A DNA stretch of 64,000 nt. It comes from Sarocladium kiliense. Taxonomy: Eukaryota > Ascomycota > Sordariomycetes > Hypocreales > Sarocladiaceae. The stretch spans positions 1,612,001 through 1,676,000 of the forward strand of contig JAUZTG010000041.1 in assembly GCA_030734395.1 (NCBI GenBank), given 5' to 3'. How positions within the stretch are numbered: position 1 is the stretch's first letter; each line of letters opens with the position of its first letter. Position numbers and translations under genes: made by a program. Under the pieces are notes generated by a model. The model was not told where the DNA came from. It worked only from the letters and a program-made list of their open reading frames with translations, and did no database searches. This document shows positions 1 through 11,991 of the stretch, piece by piece.

Positions 1-544
1 GCCTGACACATTCTCTCTCGGCATCTGCAATGGCTGCCAGATGTTGACAAGGCTCAAGGAGCTTATCCCTGGTGCTGAGGCATGGCCAACATTTACAGAA
101 AACGCCTCAAGACAGTTCGAGGCCCGCTTCAGCATGGTTAAGATCGACGAGTCTGCTTCTAAGACACCCTCCGTATTCCTCCACGGCATGCACGGCTCGT
201 CACTGCCCATTGCTGTTGCCCATGGTGAGGGACGAGCATCGTTCTCTTCTTCATCTGACATTGAGACCATCGACGCAGAGGGCCTTTCACCAGTTCGCTA
301 CGTTGACAACAGGCTTCGCAAGACAGGTGGCACGGAATCATACCCGTACAACCCGAACGGTAGCCCTGGCGGTATCGCAGGCGTGAGAAGCAGGGACGGG
401 CGCGTGCTTACACTCATGCCGCACCCAGAGAGGACGATCATGGCCGATGTGGCCAGCTACACGCCCCCAGATCAGCTCGAACAGTGGGGAGAATTCGGGC
501 CGTGGATCAGGTTGTTCAAGAGCGCACGGCGCTGGGTGGGCTGA
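1..544 (+). CDS. ADE6: Phosphoribosylformylglycinamidine synthase, C-terminal end (partial)
   Basis: The window opens inside this gene; the frame begins at base 2 and stops with TGA at 542-544, giving about 180 C-terminal residues. The piece is the glutamine amidotransferase domain of the large fungal/eukaryotic FGAM synthase, which makes FGAM from FGAR, ATP and glutamine in de novo purine synthesis in the cytosol. Visible marks are the nucleophile segment GICNGCQM (bases 23-43), the glutaminase-like block HGEGRA, the NPNGSPGGIAG segment and the catalytic MPHPER near the end, with the closing W-x-R-L-F-x-S-A-R motif. The upstream part lies outside the window. Nothing looks damaged. Family assignment is secure from these motifs. 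Confidence 0.95.
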   Translation, partial: PDTFSLGICNGCQMLTRLKELIPGAEAWPTFTENASRQFEARFSMVKIDESASKTPSVFLHGMHGSSLPIAVAHGEGRASFSSSSDIETIDAEGLSPVRYVDNRLRKTGGTESYPYNPNGSPGGIAGVRSRDGRVLTLMPHPERTIMADVASYTPPDQLEQWGEFGPWIRLFKSARRWVG

Positions 545-1887
545 ACAGGAGCTGTAAGTGGAGGATAGGGAGGAACCAGGACAGCGAGCAAGGGGGGCAA
601 GTACACTTCAGCACAGTACATACAGGACAGTGAGAGGCGGCCATATGCAGCAAACTGAAAGCAGTAGCAGCACAATTGCAGACTGCAGAAACGAAGGGGG
701 CGGTGGGCCAGTGCAAGCATGCGCGCCACGGCGCTTGTCTGTTGGGTACTGGTGCCGAGAAATGATGTTCAGTGTGGCTGAATTGACCATTCCCTGCATG
801 TCGCTTTCTCACTTCCCCAACCGGGTTCTGGACTTGTTCCTTCGCCTCCTGCGCTCACCAACGGAAGCGAATCTTTCTTCTGACTGGGTGCAGCGCAGGG
901 GGTTCCCATCTGTGGTTCCCTTTCTCCTTCGCCTGCTGATCCATCCATCGTTCGTTCGCTAATATAAACGCCCGCTATACCCTTGCCGTTGCCATCTCCC
1001 AAGAGCCGCGCCGGGAAAATTGCCAGCTGGCAAGGGAAGGGGGAGAATTGGGAACCACAAAGCCGTTCATTCATTGATGGCTATGTCCCAAGATGATTTG
1101 CAGCCAACATGGTGTTCCCCCTCACCGTTCTATCGGTCCCGGCACCCGAAGGCGGTCCGGGTTTTTGTTGTTGAGTGTTGGCCGCCCGATGCCTGGCTCG
1201 AATCAAGTTGCACGGTGGGTAGAAGTTTGAGGAGATGTGGATGCAGGAGTAAACCCACTGTAGAGAGGCCTGGCAACTTACGTGAGATGATCCTGGAAGT
1301 TGGTCTTGCATTGTTCCATCATTGGGATATATGAAGACGGCATATGATAATATGAGTGGCAAGAAAGACTTAGTCAGTCGTAATTCGAACCATACTTCAT
1401 GAAACACAGATTAGAACCGTTGTGTCAAGCATCGGCAGCGTTCCGAGGTCCGAGGAGAACCCTCAGCTTCCGCTCCAAGCTGAACATTTTAATCAATGCT
1501 TCCATTTGGCTCTCAGATTGCAGCCAATCATGGGCTGACACCGGACGTGGGTTGGATCGAGGCCGTAGTGCGGCCCTTCGTCGTTGAAATACCGGCAGTA
1601 GGATCAATTTGATGAACGCATACCACGGAGCGGAAGGCATAAACGATGTGTGCATGGCTTGCGCATCGCCCCGGAGTGGAAGCCTGTGCCGCAATATAAT
1701 ATATTGGGTCTTCCCTTTACTTTGACAGGAGCCCTGCGGGACGGTATTGACCTGCATGGCCTGCCGTCTGGCTACAGCTACGGCTCCCTTCGCAAGTCGC
1801 AATGAAGCAAGCTGCTCGTTTTGGTTGATTGATCCAGGCTCTCAATCTGTATAGAAAGAGGAGCTGTGCGATGCACACGCCGGCGGG

Positions 1888-1931
1888 TGTGTGCTTGCGT
1901 GCGCGCGCAAATATGCGTATGTGTGTGTGTC
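1888..1931. repeat. Alternating purine/pyrimidine (GT/GC) tract
   Basis: A run dominated by GTGTGTG, GCGCGCGC and GTGTGTGTGT steps with a few interruptions. It is a low-complexity dinucleotide tract of the type that can adopt Z-DNA. It lies in the gene-free region and has no neighbour that explains it. Confidence 0.6.
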
Positions 1932-4900
1932 ATGTTCAGGTGAAGCGAATATGCAGCGGGTAATATTGAACTCTCTTTTTTGCCATCAGGACATGCCCTT
2001 GTCTCCAAGTCCTTGTTTGATGAGACTAATCTGTCGCAGTTGGCGCAACAGAGGACCACTGTCTCAACTTTGCCATCCATTGTCGTGGGGATGCAAGGGT
2101 GTCGAAACAGGGTTTCTTCACATCAGTCTGCCAAGGTGAGGGAGCTCTTGAGAAGAGAAGGCGAGGCGCAAGGATACCGCGCCCCGGTGTCGTGCGTTTC
2201 AATGTCTCAGATCGTCTCTTCTACCGGGACGGGGCGCTGTAGATCCCCTGCCACAGTCCCCAAGCCAGTGTTGGTATGACACGGGATTGGAGGGGGTACG
2301 AAGGGCCTACGCGCGATTCGATAGGATGCGTTGCCTACCATAGTCCCTGTACCTGGGCCATAGCAGCCTGACAACTATCGGTTGTGAGACGACGATAGTG
2401 ATAGCATTAAGCCTAGCGATAGGAGTATAATAGCACGAGTAATGAACTCAGTATGGGGACCATCACCGTAGGATCACTACGGTCAGTTCTCGTCGCCAGT
2501 CGAGACACATGAATTCCTGGTCCTTTGGGTCGGGCGGTATCGCGCGATCACGCGGAGTACGTAGGAGAGACATAGAGACGCTTCGCTCCCTTGGCACATA
2601 CCCCTCGGGAAGTCCAGAGCCACTTTCAGCTTCCCCAATAACGTGTGGTAGCAAGCCTTGGAATGCGGCATCGTCATTCGGGCAAGCGAGCGGCAGTTCG
2701 TTCCGAGGCTTATTCTTCAGGTCCAGGAGCTGCGTATAGGAAGATGGCGCGTCAGTCCGAATAAGCGAGACAAGTCTAGGGCAGTCAGCGAGCCCTGGAC
2801 CTGGACTAGTCGTCTGTGTGGACTCATCACTGCGCCCGAAGAAAACAACCAAAAAGAACCACGAGTGTCTCCGATAGTTCATCCAGTGTTGATGGAAAAC
2901 TGGGATTACCCTGGACCGGCCATGTGCTTCTCGATCAAGTTTCAAACTCGCGTGCATTTGATCGGACACCCGTGTGGGGTCATCATGAGGGGAGGCTTCG
3001 AGCCCATCGGTCCCTTGCTCCTTGCTAGACTGGGGATAGCGCACCTGAGAAAGAGGGTAAGCCTGGTGGATTAGGATCCTCTGCTGGTTCGGAGGCTGCC
3101 CGATCTCTTTGCTTCATTAGCGAATGGTGGGCCATCGACCAGGATGTTTGGGGGTGGCGGTCTACAGCCTTGGAAGCTGGTATCCCTAGCATAAGCGAGA
3201 GAAGCGAGTGCCAGTCCCGCCAACCATGGCCTGAGATGGCAGCTAGTTGGGAAACATGGCCTGCACAAGCATATTCAGGCGTTGTTGGTGCATTGCAACA
3301 GCTCGAAACAACAGGACCGACCATGTCATCAAAGGCCGTCAGGGTCACATCGATAGGACCCGCGCACGTCAACCAACTGCTTATTGACGAACCCAGGGTC
3401 TGGGTCTGGACCTGGGCAGTTGTTCGAGTCTTGTCCCAGGAAGCCCTTGCATGCAGGGCATAGGACTCGTCTGCAACCGCGCAATAAACCTCACTAAGTC
3501 CACGAAATCAAGGGACTCGTACCACAGTAATCCACTTTCCCACCTGTGGCACAGGAACGCACACGCCAGTAGTTAAAAAGTCCACCGCCCGCCACTGATC
3601 CGATTACATCCATCGGCAAGGGGAGGGCTTGATTGGCACGGTACATAGCCCTAGTTGCCCGTAATCATTGACAGGACTCGTGTGCCTAGCTTCAGGTGCC
3701 TCGTGGCGTGGTGGCCCATGGCTCGCTTTACACACGCCAACAGCGAGAGGATAGGAATGCCGTTGATTAGTGTCATGCGCGGCTTCTGCGGCACTTGTTC
3801 ACAGCTGTGCATCTGTGCACGTGTGCATTCGGTACCGGGACGCCCGATGTCCCTCGACACATGGATCGGTGATCGATGCTTCTTCCATGGCTAGGATCCT
3901 TGCCAGAGGGGATGCGTGTTGAGAAAGCAGCCGAACAGGCTCCTCGACCCTCGTCATGAGGCTTCGGAGGAGTTTGACCGGCACAAATTGACCTCAGACG
4001 AGAAGCAGCTGTTCCGCATCTCAACGGAGAGGGCTCAGGCCTCGAACACGCGTGTGTACGTAGCGCTCTAATTCTCGGTATTAACTCACAGCGAGCGGCG
4101 TGGGACGACCCGGTCCATCATCTTGAAGGCTGCTTCTGACCAACCCGTTGTGGAAGGCGGGGAGTACTGCCGACGAGGCCATCTCGGGTGAAGGCTAAGA
4201 ATAGCCCACTTATACGGCGACTTGCAGGGGTCAGCGCAAGCAGCAGATAAATTGCGAAATGAGCAATGAGATCATGGATCGTGTGCCGTCTCCCTTCGAC
4301 TGCCCTACGCCGAGGTTTCAAGAGACGCGCTTCCAGAGCGATGCCAGACCACCAGGGTCGCACTGGCGCTTCGTCATTGCCTTGCTGGTTTTGTCCGGTG
4401 AATGAGGGAGCCGTGGCCAAGAATCGCTTAGTATGGCGCATGTGCAGCTTGAGCTGGTTTGACTCTCGGAGCTATTGCCCCCTGCCGACCCAATCTGCCA
4501 CTCATATATGTATCTGTACCTCATGAACTACTGCCGCTGCGCCGTTAGCTTAGGTGAGGTTCTCGCTTCCGGCATGCCGCATGATGGCTGACCTATGCCG
4601 ACAAGTCTTGCCCAAGTGTTCGTCCCTAGGCGGATGAGCTGATGGGGATCTACAGCCGGGACATCTGGTCTATGAAGTCATCTGATCCCGAAAGGTCCTC
4701 GATCGTCTCTCCCCAAAGGTGGCCTTTGATAGTATCATGATTCGAACCCAGCTAGGAATGCCACATCCATGGTCTCGAGTGCTCACCCACCCATTATGGA
4801 GCAATGAGCAATCTTGTCCACAGATTTGTACATGGTAAGATATGGAAGTGGGAAGTGGCGCCAGGACAAGCGTGGAGGGAGGGGGCGTGATAAACACTTG

Positions 4901-7900
4901 TTGGCTGCAGTCGTCAAATGAAGCCGCCCGGGCAATGTTGGAGTTCACCACTCTGAGGTGCTCATGCAGCTCAGCCCCATCGCGGCATGAGGACATGGGT
5001 GCCGAAGTGGAATGCACATGTACCGAGCAGTCAGAGAGCGTGTGATATGGCAATCCTCGGCTTATCACAAGCAAGGGCCCGTAGAGAACGTTAGCAGGTC
5101 GTCATGGCCCTCATCCGTATCAGGAGATGATCCTATCCATGGGTTGCTTCTGCCTTTCGGTCTTTCTACGCGATTTCTACGCGAGGTATGCCGCACCACT
5201 GCTTGCCAACCAGGTGCTGCAGCTTGTGTGTGGCTGAAGCCTTCGCTGTACCATCTCCCTTTAAATTGCCGTGTCGTCTGCCATTGCTCGAATGGGTAAG
5301 AATGAGGGGCTTCACAGTTGGGTTGATCTGAGTTCGGGGCCCAAGAATAGCCTGTCAGCCCATAAATGGCATTGCCCAGTGATCTGGGCGAGCAACTTTA
5401 GTCTCTTCGGTCCATTCAGGGCATGCGTTGCGTTGCCGGCGGGGGGCTCTCGGGTCATGAGGTCCCGACTTTCCAAGCGAACCCTTTGAAGATTTGTTGA
5501 CGACGAGGTGGCTAGTTAGGAAGCCACGAGGATTACTGTCTCGCCTGTGCCGTAGGGTATCTCAGTCATTAGGGCCACTCGCAGCAAGGGAGGCATGCTT
5601 GTATTAGCGCCCGAGGTCCTTGTACCAAGTTGACCCAAGACAGGAAGCCACCTGGCACCCATGCGCAGGCGACATGCACAGATGCAGAAGACCCTGAAAG
5701 ACAGAAGTGCCTCGGGCAATCCTCTTGTACGCTCCTGCGATTTGGGGCGCTTTGACCATCCTTCATCATCCTTTAAGGAGCAATTCTTCGATGCGAAATC
5801 CCCCACTTCTAAGATACGGAATCGGCTCTGAAGGTCGAAGAGTGTCACGTAGCAGCTTGCAAGTGATGAACAGAGTGGCTGGCCATGTCGTATCTTTTGC
5901 CGGGATACGAGACCGTTGGTGGCAGCACCGTCGGCTACACGGTCAAAAGTCCGGCCAGCTCGTTCGCAGTGATATTCCAGAACCCCCAGGATGACACAGG
6001 CACAGCTGTGCCGCAGACGGCAGACGGGATTGGCGACTAGGGTCCGGACGCTGGTTCTGCCAGGGAGCAAGGTGAGCCTGGTAAGCTCCTTGTTCACACC
6101 ATTCTGGGCCAGAATTCCTGGCGCGACGGTAGACGCTGAAGATGGTGGCTTGTTGGTCCAACCTGCGAGAATCCTCCACCAACCACTGTTAAGACAGTAC
6201 CCTGCGATGACAAGGGTCTTCAATCGGGAAGGTCATTCATACAAGATTCGCTGTTTCCGTGTGGCTGTCCTGAGCACTTGATTCAGCTCTGCCCATATCC
6301 ACTTGTGGCGCTCTATGACACCATGGACAGGAGTCTGCCAGACAAGCATTTTGGATTTTGAAACCCAAGCGCATTGCATCCTGGGCATATTTGGACGTAC
6401 TCTTCGTTTTCGCAAGTGAAGTGTGCCCCAGGACCCTTCCTGACGAGTGTGTGTGGGGGTATCTGGACGCGCGAGTGAGACCATCTTGTCTTCCGGTTTT
6501 CGATAGTGCGAATTGCCCAACGTGGCAATTCGTCTATTCCCGAAGACACGTTGGCACGAAATAGCCATGTCTCGCTATCGCCTGCCTCAGAATGTTCACT
6601 TAGGCTGCCTTTGTCAGAAGTCGATCTGGGCATCAACCTGGCCGAGGCGCCGCTCCCGCTTTCATTTGCCGCAGTTTGATCCAGGTCGCAATGTGCCGGC
6701 AGTCAGTCCATCCTCTTGGAGTAATCATTCGGAGGGCATGCATTGCTCCAATAGCGAACGTCGCTGAGGGGCCGTGCAGATGATGTACCGGTTGGACGCG
6801 AGAAATGCCGTGACTTGCATTGAGGTTGATCGACATTGCTGCTTAAGGAAAGTTCTACCATGTAGGTGAGGATGAGTTGTTGTTTCCTCATTGCCACACA
6901 GCTGCACCTCCTGCTGCATTGCTCTGCGGCAATCGATGCTCTCCACGTCTGAGCTGACCTCCGCGTATGCCCTAGCCAGTGAGAGCGATATCGCTGTGGT
7001 CGACCCCAGCTGGGGCACTTTCGTGTGTGAGCTGGGCATAACCGTGCATTCCTGGAGCCGTGTGGGATATGGCTGTTTGCGCGGCGCGCGATGCCGAGAC
7101 TAGTTGGTCCGACACCCCTGCAGAAGGTTATCCAGTATCAGAACTGCAACATACGTCTGTGTTTCGTGACTCGTAATGGCAACTGGACCTGTTGAAGAAC
7201 CTCGTTCTAAGACTTACAGCTGGGTCATAGCCTGAATACACAGATAAGCGGCATCTCCCCCCAGCACCATCGACCGACTAACAGTTGAGGCGTCTACCCG
7301 TCTCCTCATTCGGTACCACTAGAGGGATGCTGGGCCAAGGCCATGGGTAATGCAGCTGTTGCCAGCTGTTGCAGTGTTGGCACACCATCTCGCTGTATTT
7401 GCCGCGGAGCTAGTCGATACAGATTTGACGGGCGATCACCTCGCTGCATCCCAGGCTAGGGCGCCATTGGTTTGGTACGGGGTTCGGCGAGGGTTACATC
7501 CCGAGTCCACTTCAGCCATGCATCCCTTGGGTTCATGCCTTCGGCAACCTGCTCGTTCACCAATGGCCCTAATGATTTTCTAACGGCGCCCTGACTCGAT
7601 AAGCACCCTTCCCTCCCCAGGTCTTGGACAGATCATGACCATGATGCCATTTAGTGAGGAGAAGTGGTCCTTGGTATGTGAGCGTTCTCCACATTCGCCG
7701 ATACGCCCTGCAAAATTGGCATGGCGTGGGAGCCGCTTGTCGTAAGGAATACTTGACACGGTTAGCACTGATGCTGCTGGTCCAAGCTCGTAGACACCCA
7801 CGCCCGTCGGGACCGAGCAGAGCACAGGGGCCACCGTTGCGCACGGTTCAGATGGGCTAGGGCATGTTCCAGCCACACCACCCCTGTCTCGCACGCCACG

Positions 7901-10900
7901 ACCTCAACGGTGCCCACGAAATCGCATGCCATGCTGAGAACAGTCCTTCGACGGCTCGACCCTCCCTCTCAGCGGATCAACCGAGCCAGACGCCGACGGA
8001 ATCTTGTTGTTGACAGGTCAAAGAGAGGGCAAATGCGATCGATGGTTGTGCTTCCCGTTTGAGCGTCTGTCATCATGAGAGTTTCCCGCTCGTATATTCT
8101 GCCTGTCATCTCGATCCGGGTCCGCTACCGTCTGGGAAACGAGCACTGCTTGCTCGAATCCAACCGGCGATCGAACTTCATTTCAGCCAGATGCGAACGG
8201 ACTCGGACTGTGTAAAACTCCGGGGCTTTCGATCGGTGACTTTTTGGTCCGACTAAGCATTGGTGGGTCGGGCAAAGACCTCAATTTCAGCGTGTCCGCT
8301 GCGACCAACACGAGCAGTGACATCGCAATCGGTCCGCCAGCTTTCACCAGGGACGCGGGAGGGATGATATATGTCGAAAGACTGCGTCGTATTGCTGAAA
8401 GATGATGCTTGGCCACCATGTCATCCCATCGTCGACCGACGTTGGCAGATCCGGCCGAACGTCCCCCTTTGAGTATGGGTGAACCCTTTGCTTGGGTCGG
8501 AGATGCTTCTTGATCTGGCAGTAGAGGGAAGGCAATTGCCTCGTGGCAGCGCTATGAGCCGGCACGAAGATGGTGGATCCTGGGGTAGCTACGGCATATG
8601 ACAGCCTAGTATATGCCCTGGAACTGGTCCGATCCCTTTGCATCCCATTGATCGAGTATGACCAGGCACACGCAGTGTTGTGCAATAAACGGCACGAAAT
8701 TAAACTCCCCGTGGAAGCACCTCGCCCGTAAGACGCTGCGAGTTACTGGCGAGGGCAGCGCAAGGTCAGCTCCAGGCCACTGGCCCAATCGTGACCCTGT
8801 CTGCCAAGCTAAACGCGAGTGCATGCTACTGGCAAAAGCCACAACTGCAATGGAACGCTTATGCATACCAGAGGCGAAGCATGTTGAACAACCGCTGAAC
8901 AAAGGTAAATCCTTGTGTCCTTCTCGGCATGAGCAGATGCAAAGATCTTCTGTGCTCACTTGGCCGATGTGTGCTTCAGTTTCAACCAGGATGTGCTGGT
9001 CGCCTTCCGCATCAGAATCGGTGCAGACAGGTGTCGCACGGGCCATGGCAAGCAATCAATGAGCCGCCTAGAACCGGCCCCCGGGAAAAAGGTTATTTTG
9101 CCATTCGGTCCCTGAGACAACGGCTCAGAGCGAGGACCATTTCACATGTCGGTGGTTCCCCGGTTGGCAAAAATGAAGACACATGGGCTCCCTCTCGTGG
9201 CATTCTCAATGCCTAGACATGTTGCACGCTCGATCTCTGTGTCTACACAACAACCAAGACAAAAGTATTGTTAGCCGAGTCGTCATCGACTTGGGTTTTT
9301 AGGCAGTGCTGCAGATGCTTGATTGTGTCTCAGCTAGTAGCGGATGTCAAGTCCAGCTAGGCCCTGTTCTCTGGACAGCTTCTTGTGACAGAGTGTGCCG
9401 TGCCGAGGATGGCTGGGACCAAAGAGGCAGCCTTTTGATCGCCTTCACATGAAGAGCGGTAAAGGGTGAAGATCATCTCGGTAAATGAGACCGATCCGTG
9501 CCGTCTTCGATACTTTTTTCGCTCGGCACGGTGTGGCTTGTTTCTAACGATTGGAGTTTAGAGAAGGATCGCGCTGTGGCTGTTGAAACGCTCATTCGCA
9601 TCAGTTGAACGTCCGAAACGAATCCCACGAAATGTGTGCGCTACATCTGCTGTGCGCGGATGATCTAACATTCCATCAATGCCACTGGCACCTTGGCATC
9701 TGGTGTTGTCGCCAAGGGCCATCAAGCCTCGTCTCGAGCTTGTAGATAAGGCTCCAACCTTTGTCGAGGCTGGACGGCGGCGGCCGCCGCTTGTCTTGGG
9801 TGGGTTGGTTCCTTGTGGCGGCAAAGTGGGAGACCATCAAAGTTCTGCAATCCGAAGGAATGTCATCAGCAAACTTTCGACAGAAAAGGACTCGAATCTC
9901 GTACAAGTCAGTTGGCCCAATGCCACCATGATGTCCTTAGCGTGCCTGCGCCACAGGGATTGGGGTGATCTTTTGCAGTTGGGTGGCTCGGGCAAACACG
10001 TCTAATCGCGCCATTTTTCGTCGCTTGAATCTCAGCTAAGTGGACAACAGCCAAGCACATAGCCCCACGGCACCCTGCGTTGGCCCCATTGAGTCGAATT
10101 GGAGACGAGGTAATCATCGGCCGACACCCATGGACCCGACCTGCTAGTTGCTGTTGTATTACCGCCTCTGGGTCGCAAAGCTTCACACTAATTCGTTAGT
10201 GCCTACGCCGCATTCACCTGTAGTAAACTATCAAGAAAGGGAGTGTTGGCGAATCTGAGATCACAGTGCCGGCGGGCGCTTCGGCTCCAGTGTCACAGGA
10301 AATAGGCTGGGAACGATAGTGGAGGACTGTGTAGCAGGCTTTCGATTCCTCGGTGCATAATGCTGAGGGCAGTGGTTCGAACTTTTGAGGAGGCTCTTCG
10401 TGCTTCCAACAATAGGTATGCAGACCAACAGCCCTTGTCAGGTTCATCCTGCCCAGGGACCAGACAGGCAGGTCAGAACCGGAGAGTGTGTGATGTGGCT
10501 CGTTCAGGCAACACCTACAACCCTTCAGTATGTGGATTGCTTGGATTTGTGCCCACCATGGCAATAATGACACCCACCGGCACCCCGTCATCTCCCTGAT
10601 TTTGGGACTGTCAATGTAACCCCGCGCCAAATCCGCCGTGTGGATTACATGTGCGGTACACTCTTGGTGTCTGGGCCACATCTTGCCGAGCGCCCGGCAG
10701 GTCCGCCAACGTTGTCGCGGTTAATCGAGCGTGCCTCGGGACCCTGGAGCGAAATCCCGTCCTTCCTACATGCGAGCTCGATAAGCTCCCAGACAACAGC
10801 ACGAGCCTGTGAGGCATGCAACGGCAACGCAACGTGTTTGTTTGACAGAAACAATCGTCAGATCGCGCCGGATTCAGGGGCCATCGTATGTCTTGCCCTG

Positions 10901-11584
10901 CGACTTTGTCTCATCGAAGTGTGGTGATGTGTTGAGAAATCGCCCTGGCCATCGTGAAGAGTACCCTCATTCCTTCCAGAAGGCCTTCGAGTCTTCTGCA
11001 ATGAACCCCCCTTCAGCCACGCCTACCCAAATCTGCGCGAACCACACCAGTCCAAGCAGCACCCCTTGTCAGCTAGCATCCCTGTCCAGTAGCTTGGGCC
11101 AGAAGACTCATCAGTAGCAACAGCAAGGGATTTGGATGGTTGCATTCACTACTGCCAGCTGTGCCTTCTCCCCAGTGTGACGCTACGATGCCACCGAGCA
11201 TGAGCCGTTGAAGGAGTGCCACTAGCGTCTACCTCTAGTACCCGCCATGCCGCTGGTGCCGGTAGCCCAGCAATGTGGTAACGCTTAGCTTGGACAAGTT
11301 GACCCATGGCCCCAGGCTCCAAGACCTCCCAAGTTGGAGGAAGGCGTGAGATCCACTGGGGACCAGCACCACACGTGCTGGGGCTGTCACAGTGCCGGCC
11401 GGGGTTGCCTTCCATCTTTTTGCCGTGTTCCTGGCTGTCGTCGGTGTCATTCCCGACTCCTAGACGCACTGGATCTAATCAGCCAAGACCAGCCCAGTCC
11501 AATGGCCCCATGCAAGCTCGTCCTTCTGGGGGTTGTTCGGTGGCTCTTCGTTGCCTCCGCATCCTCAACACAGACGGGCTAGGC

Positions 11585-11991
11585 GATCTCCCTCTCTCGG
11601 TCTCTGTCCATGGCGTATTGCTGTTTCCTTCTCTCAAAAGTGGCCACCTCCCTTAGCCTCCATTTCTGTCACACGATTCCATCCCACTCTTTCCATTCAT
11701 CAATCGATTTCGACACACCTTGAATGTTACTCAGCTTATACCGGTTACTGTCGAAGCAACTTGGACTTTGACTACACCAGGCTAGACGTCAGTCCCGGAT
11801 GATCGAGCACGGCAGTCCAGGTGTACCAGTAAGCTCATAACGACGGCATTGTAGATTCGAGCAAAGTCTCGAATCCTCAGGTCACCTTTCCAACCACGGC
11901 ACCCCAAGGCGCATCAGCTGTGTCAGGCAGAAAGCTCGATCAGCATTGCGCAGCATCGTCTCACCTCGGCCTTCATCGAGGTGTCCTCTCC
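11585..11991 (+). promoter_or_regulatory. Pyrimidine-rich promoter / 5' leader of the RosA-like gene
   Basis: The 400 bases before the ATG at 11992 contain several CT-rich blocks (for example 11588-11610 and 11660-11700), the usual appearance of fungal core promoters and transcription starts, followed by a purine-poor leader. The frame of the gene remains open up to a GTG at 11920, but GTG is not a normal fungal start, so this part is treated as untranslated. No TATA box close to the ATG was recognised. Confidence 0.4.

Larger units (their letters stand above)
545..11991. other. 11.4 kb region with no recognisable gene
   Basis: Between the ADE6 stop and the start codon of the RosA-like regulator I found no reading frame that resembles a known protein and no tRNA, rRNA or transposon motif. 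Base composition is not AT-rich, so it does not look like strongly RIP-mutated repeat DNA. Open frames are short and scattered on both strands; the longest are 5516-6223 (minus, 235 codons) and 2463-3044 (minus, 193 codons), neither recognised. A TATAAA sits at about 963-968 after a pyrimidine-rich stretch, and an alternating purine/pyrimidine tract at about 1888-1931. The last 400 bases are pyrimidine-rich and look like a promoter/5' leader. The region may be an extended regulatory region, a non-coding transcript or an eroded insertion; the sequence does not decide. Confidence 0.6.

Noticed and set aside
2463..3044. 193-codon minus-strand frame in the empty region
   Set aside because: No recognisable domain and random-looking composition; kept only as part of the region note.
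4725..4775. B-box-like GATTCGAACCC on the minus strand (tRNA?)
   Set aside because: The bases around it do not pair as a T arm, and no D arm or acceptor stem can be found.
11920..11991. Extension of the zinc-cluster regulator to a GTG
   Set aside because: GTG is not a normal start in fungi; the first ATG is at 11992.
545..11991. RIP-mutated transposon as explanation of the empty region
   Set aside because: The interval is not AT-rich and shows no reverse transcriptase or transposase motif that I could recognise; not excluded without a repeat search.
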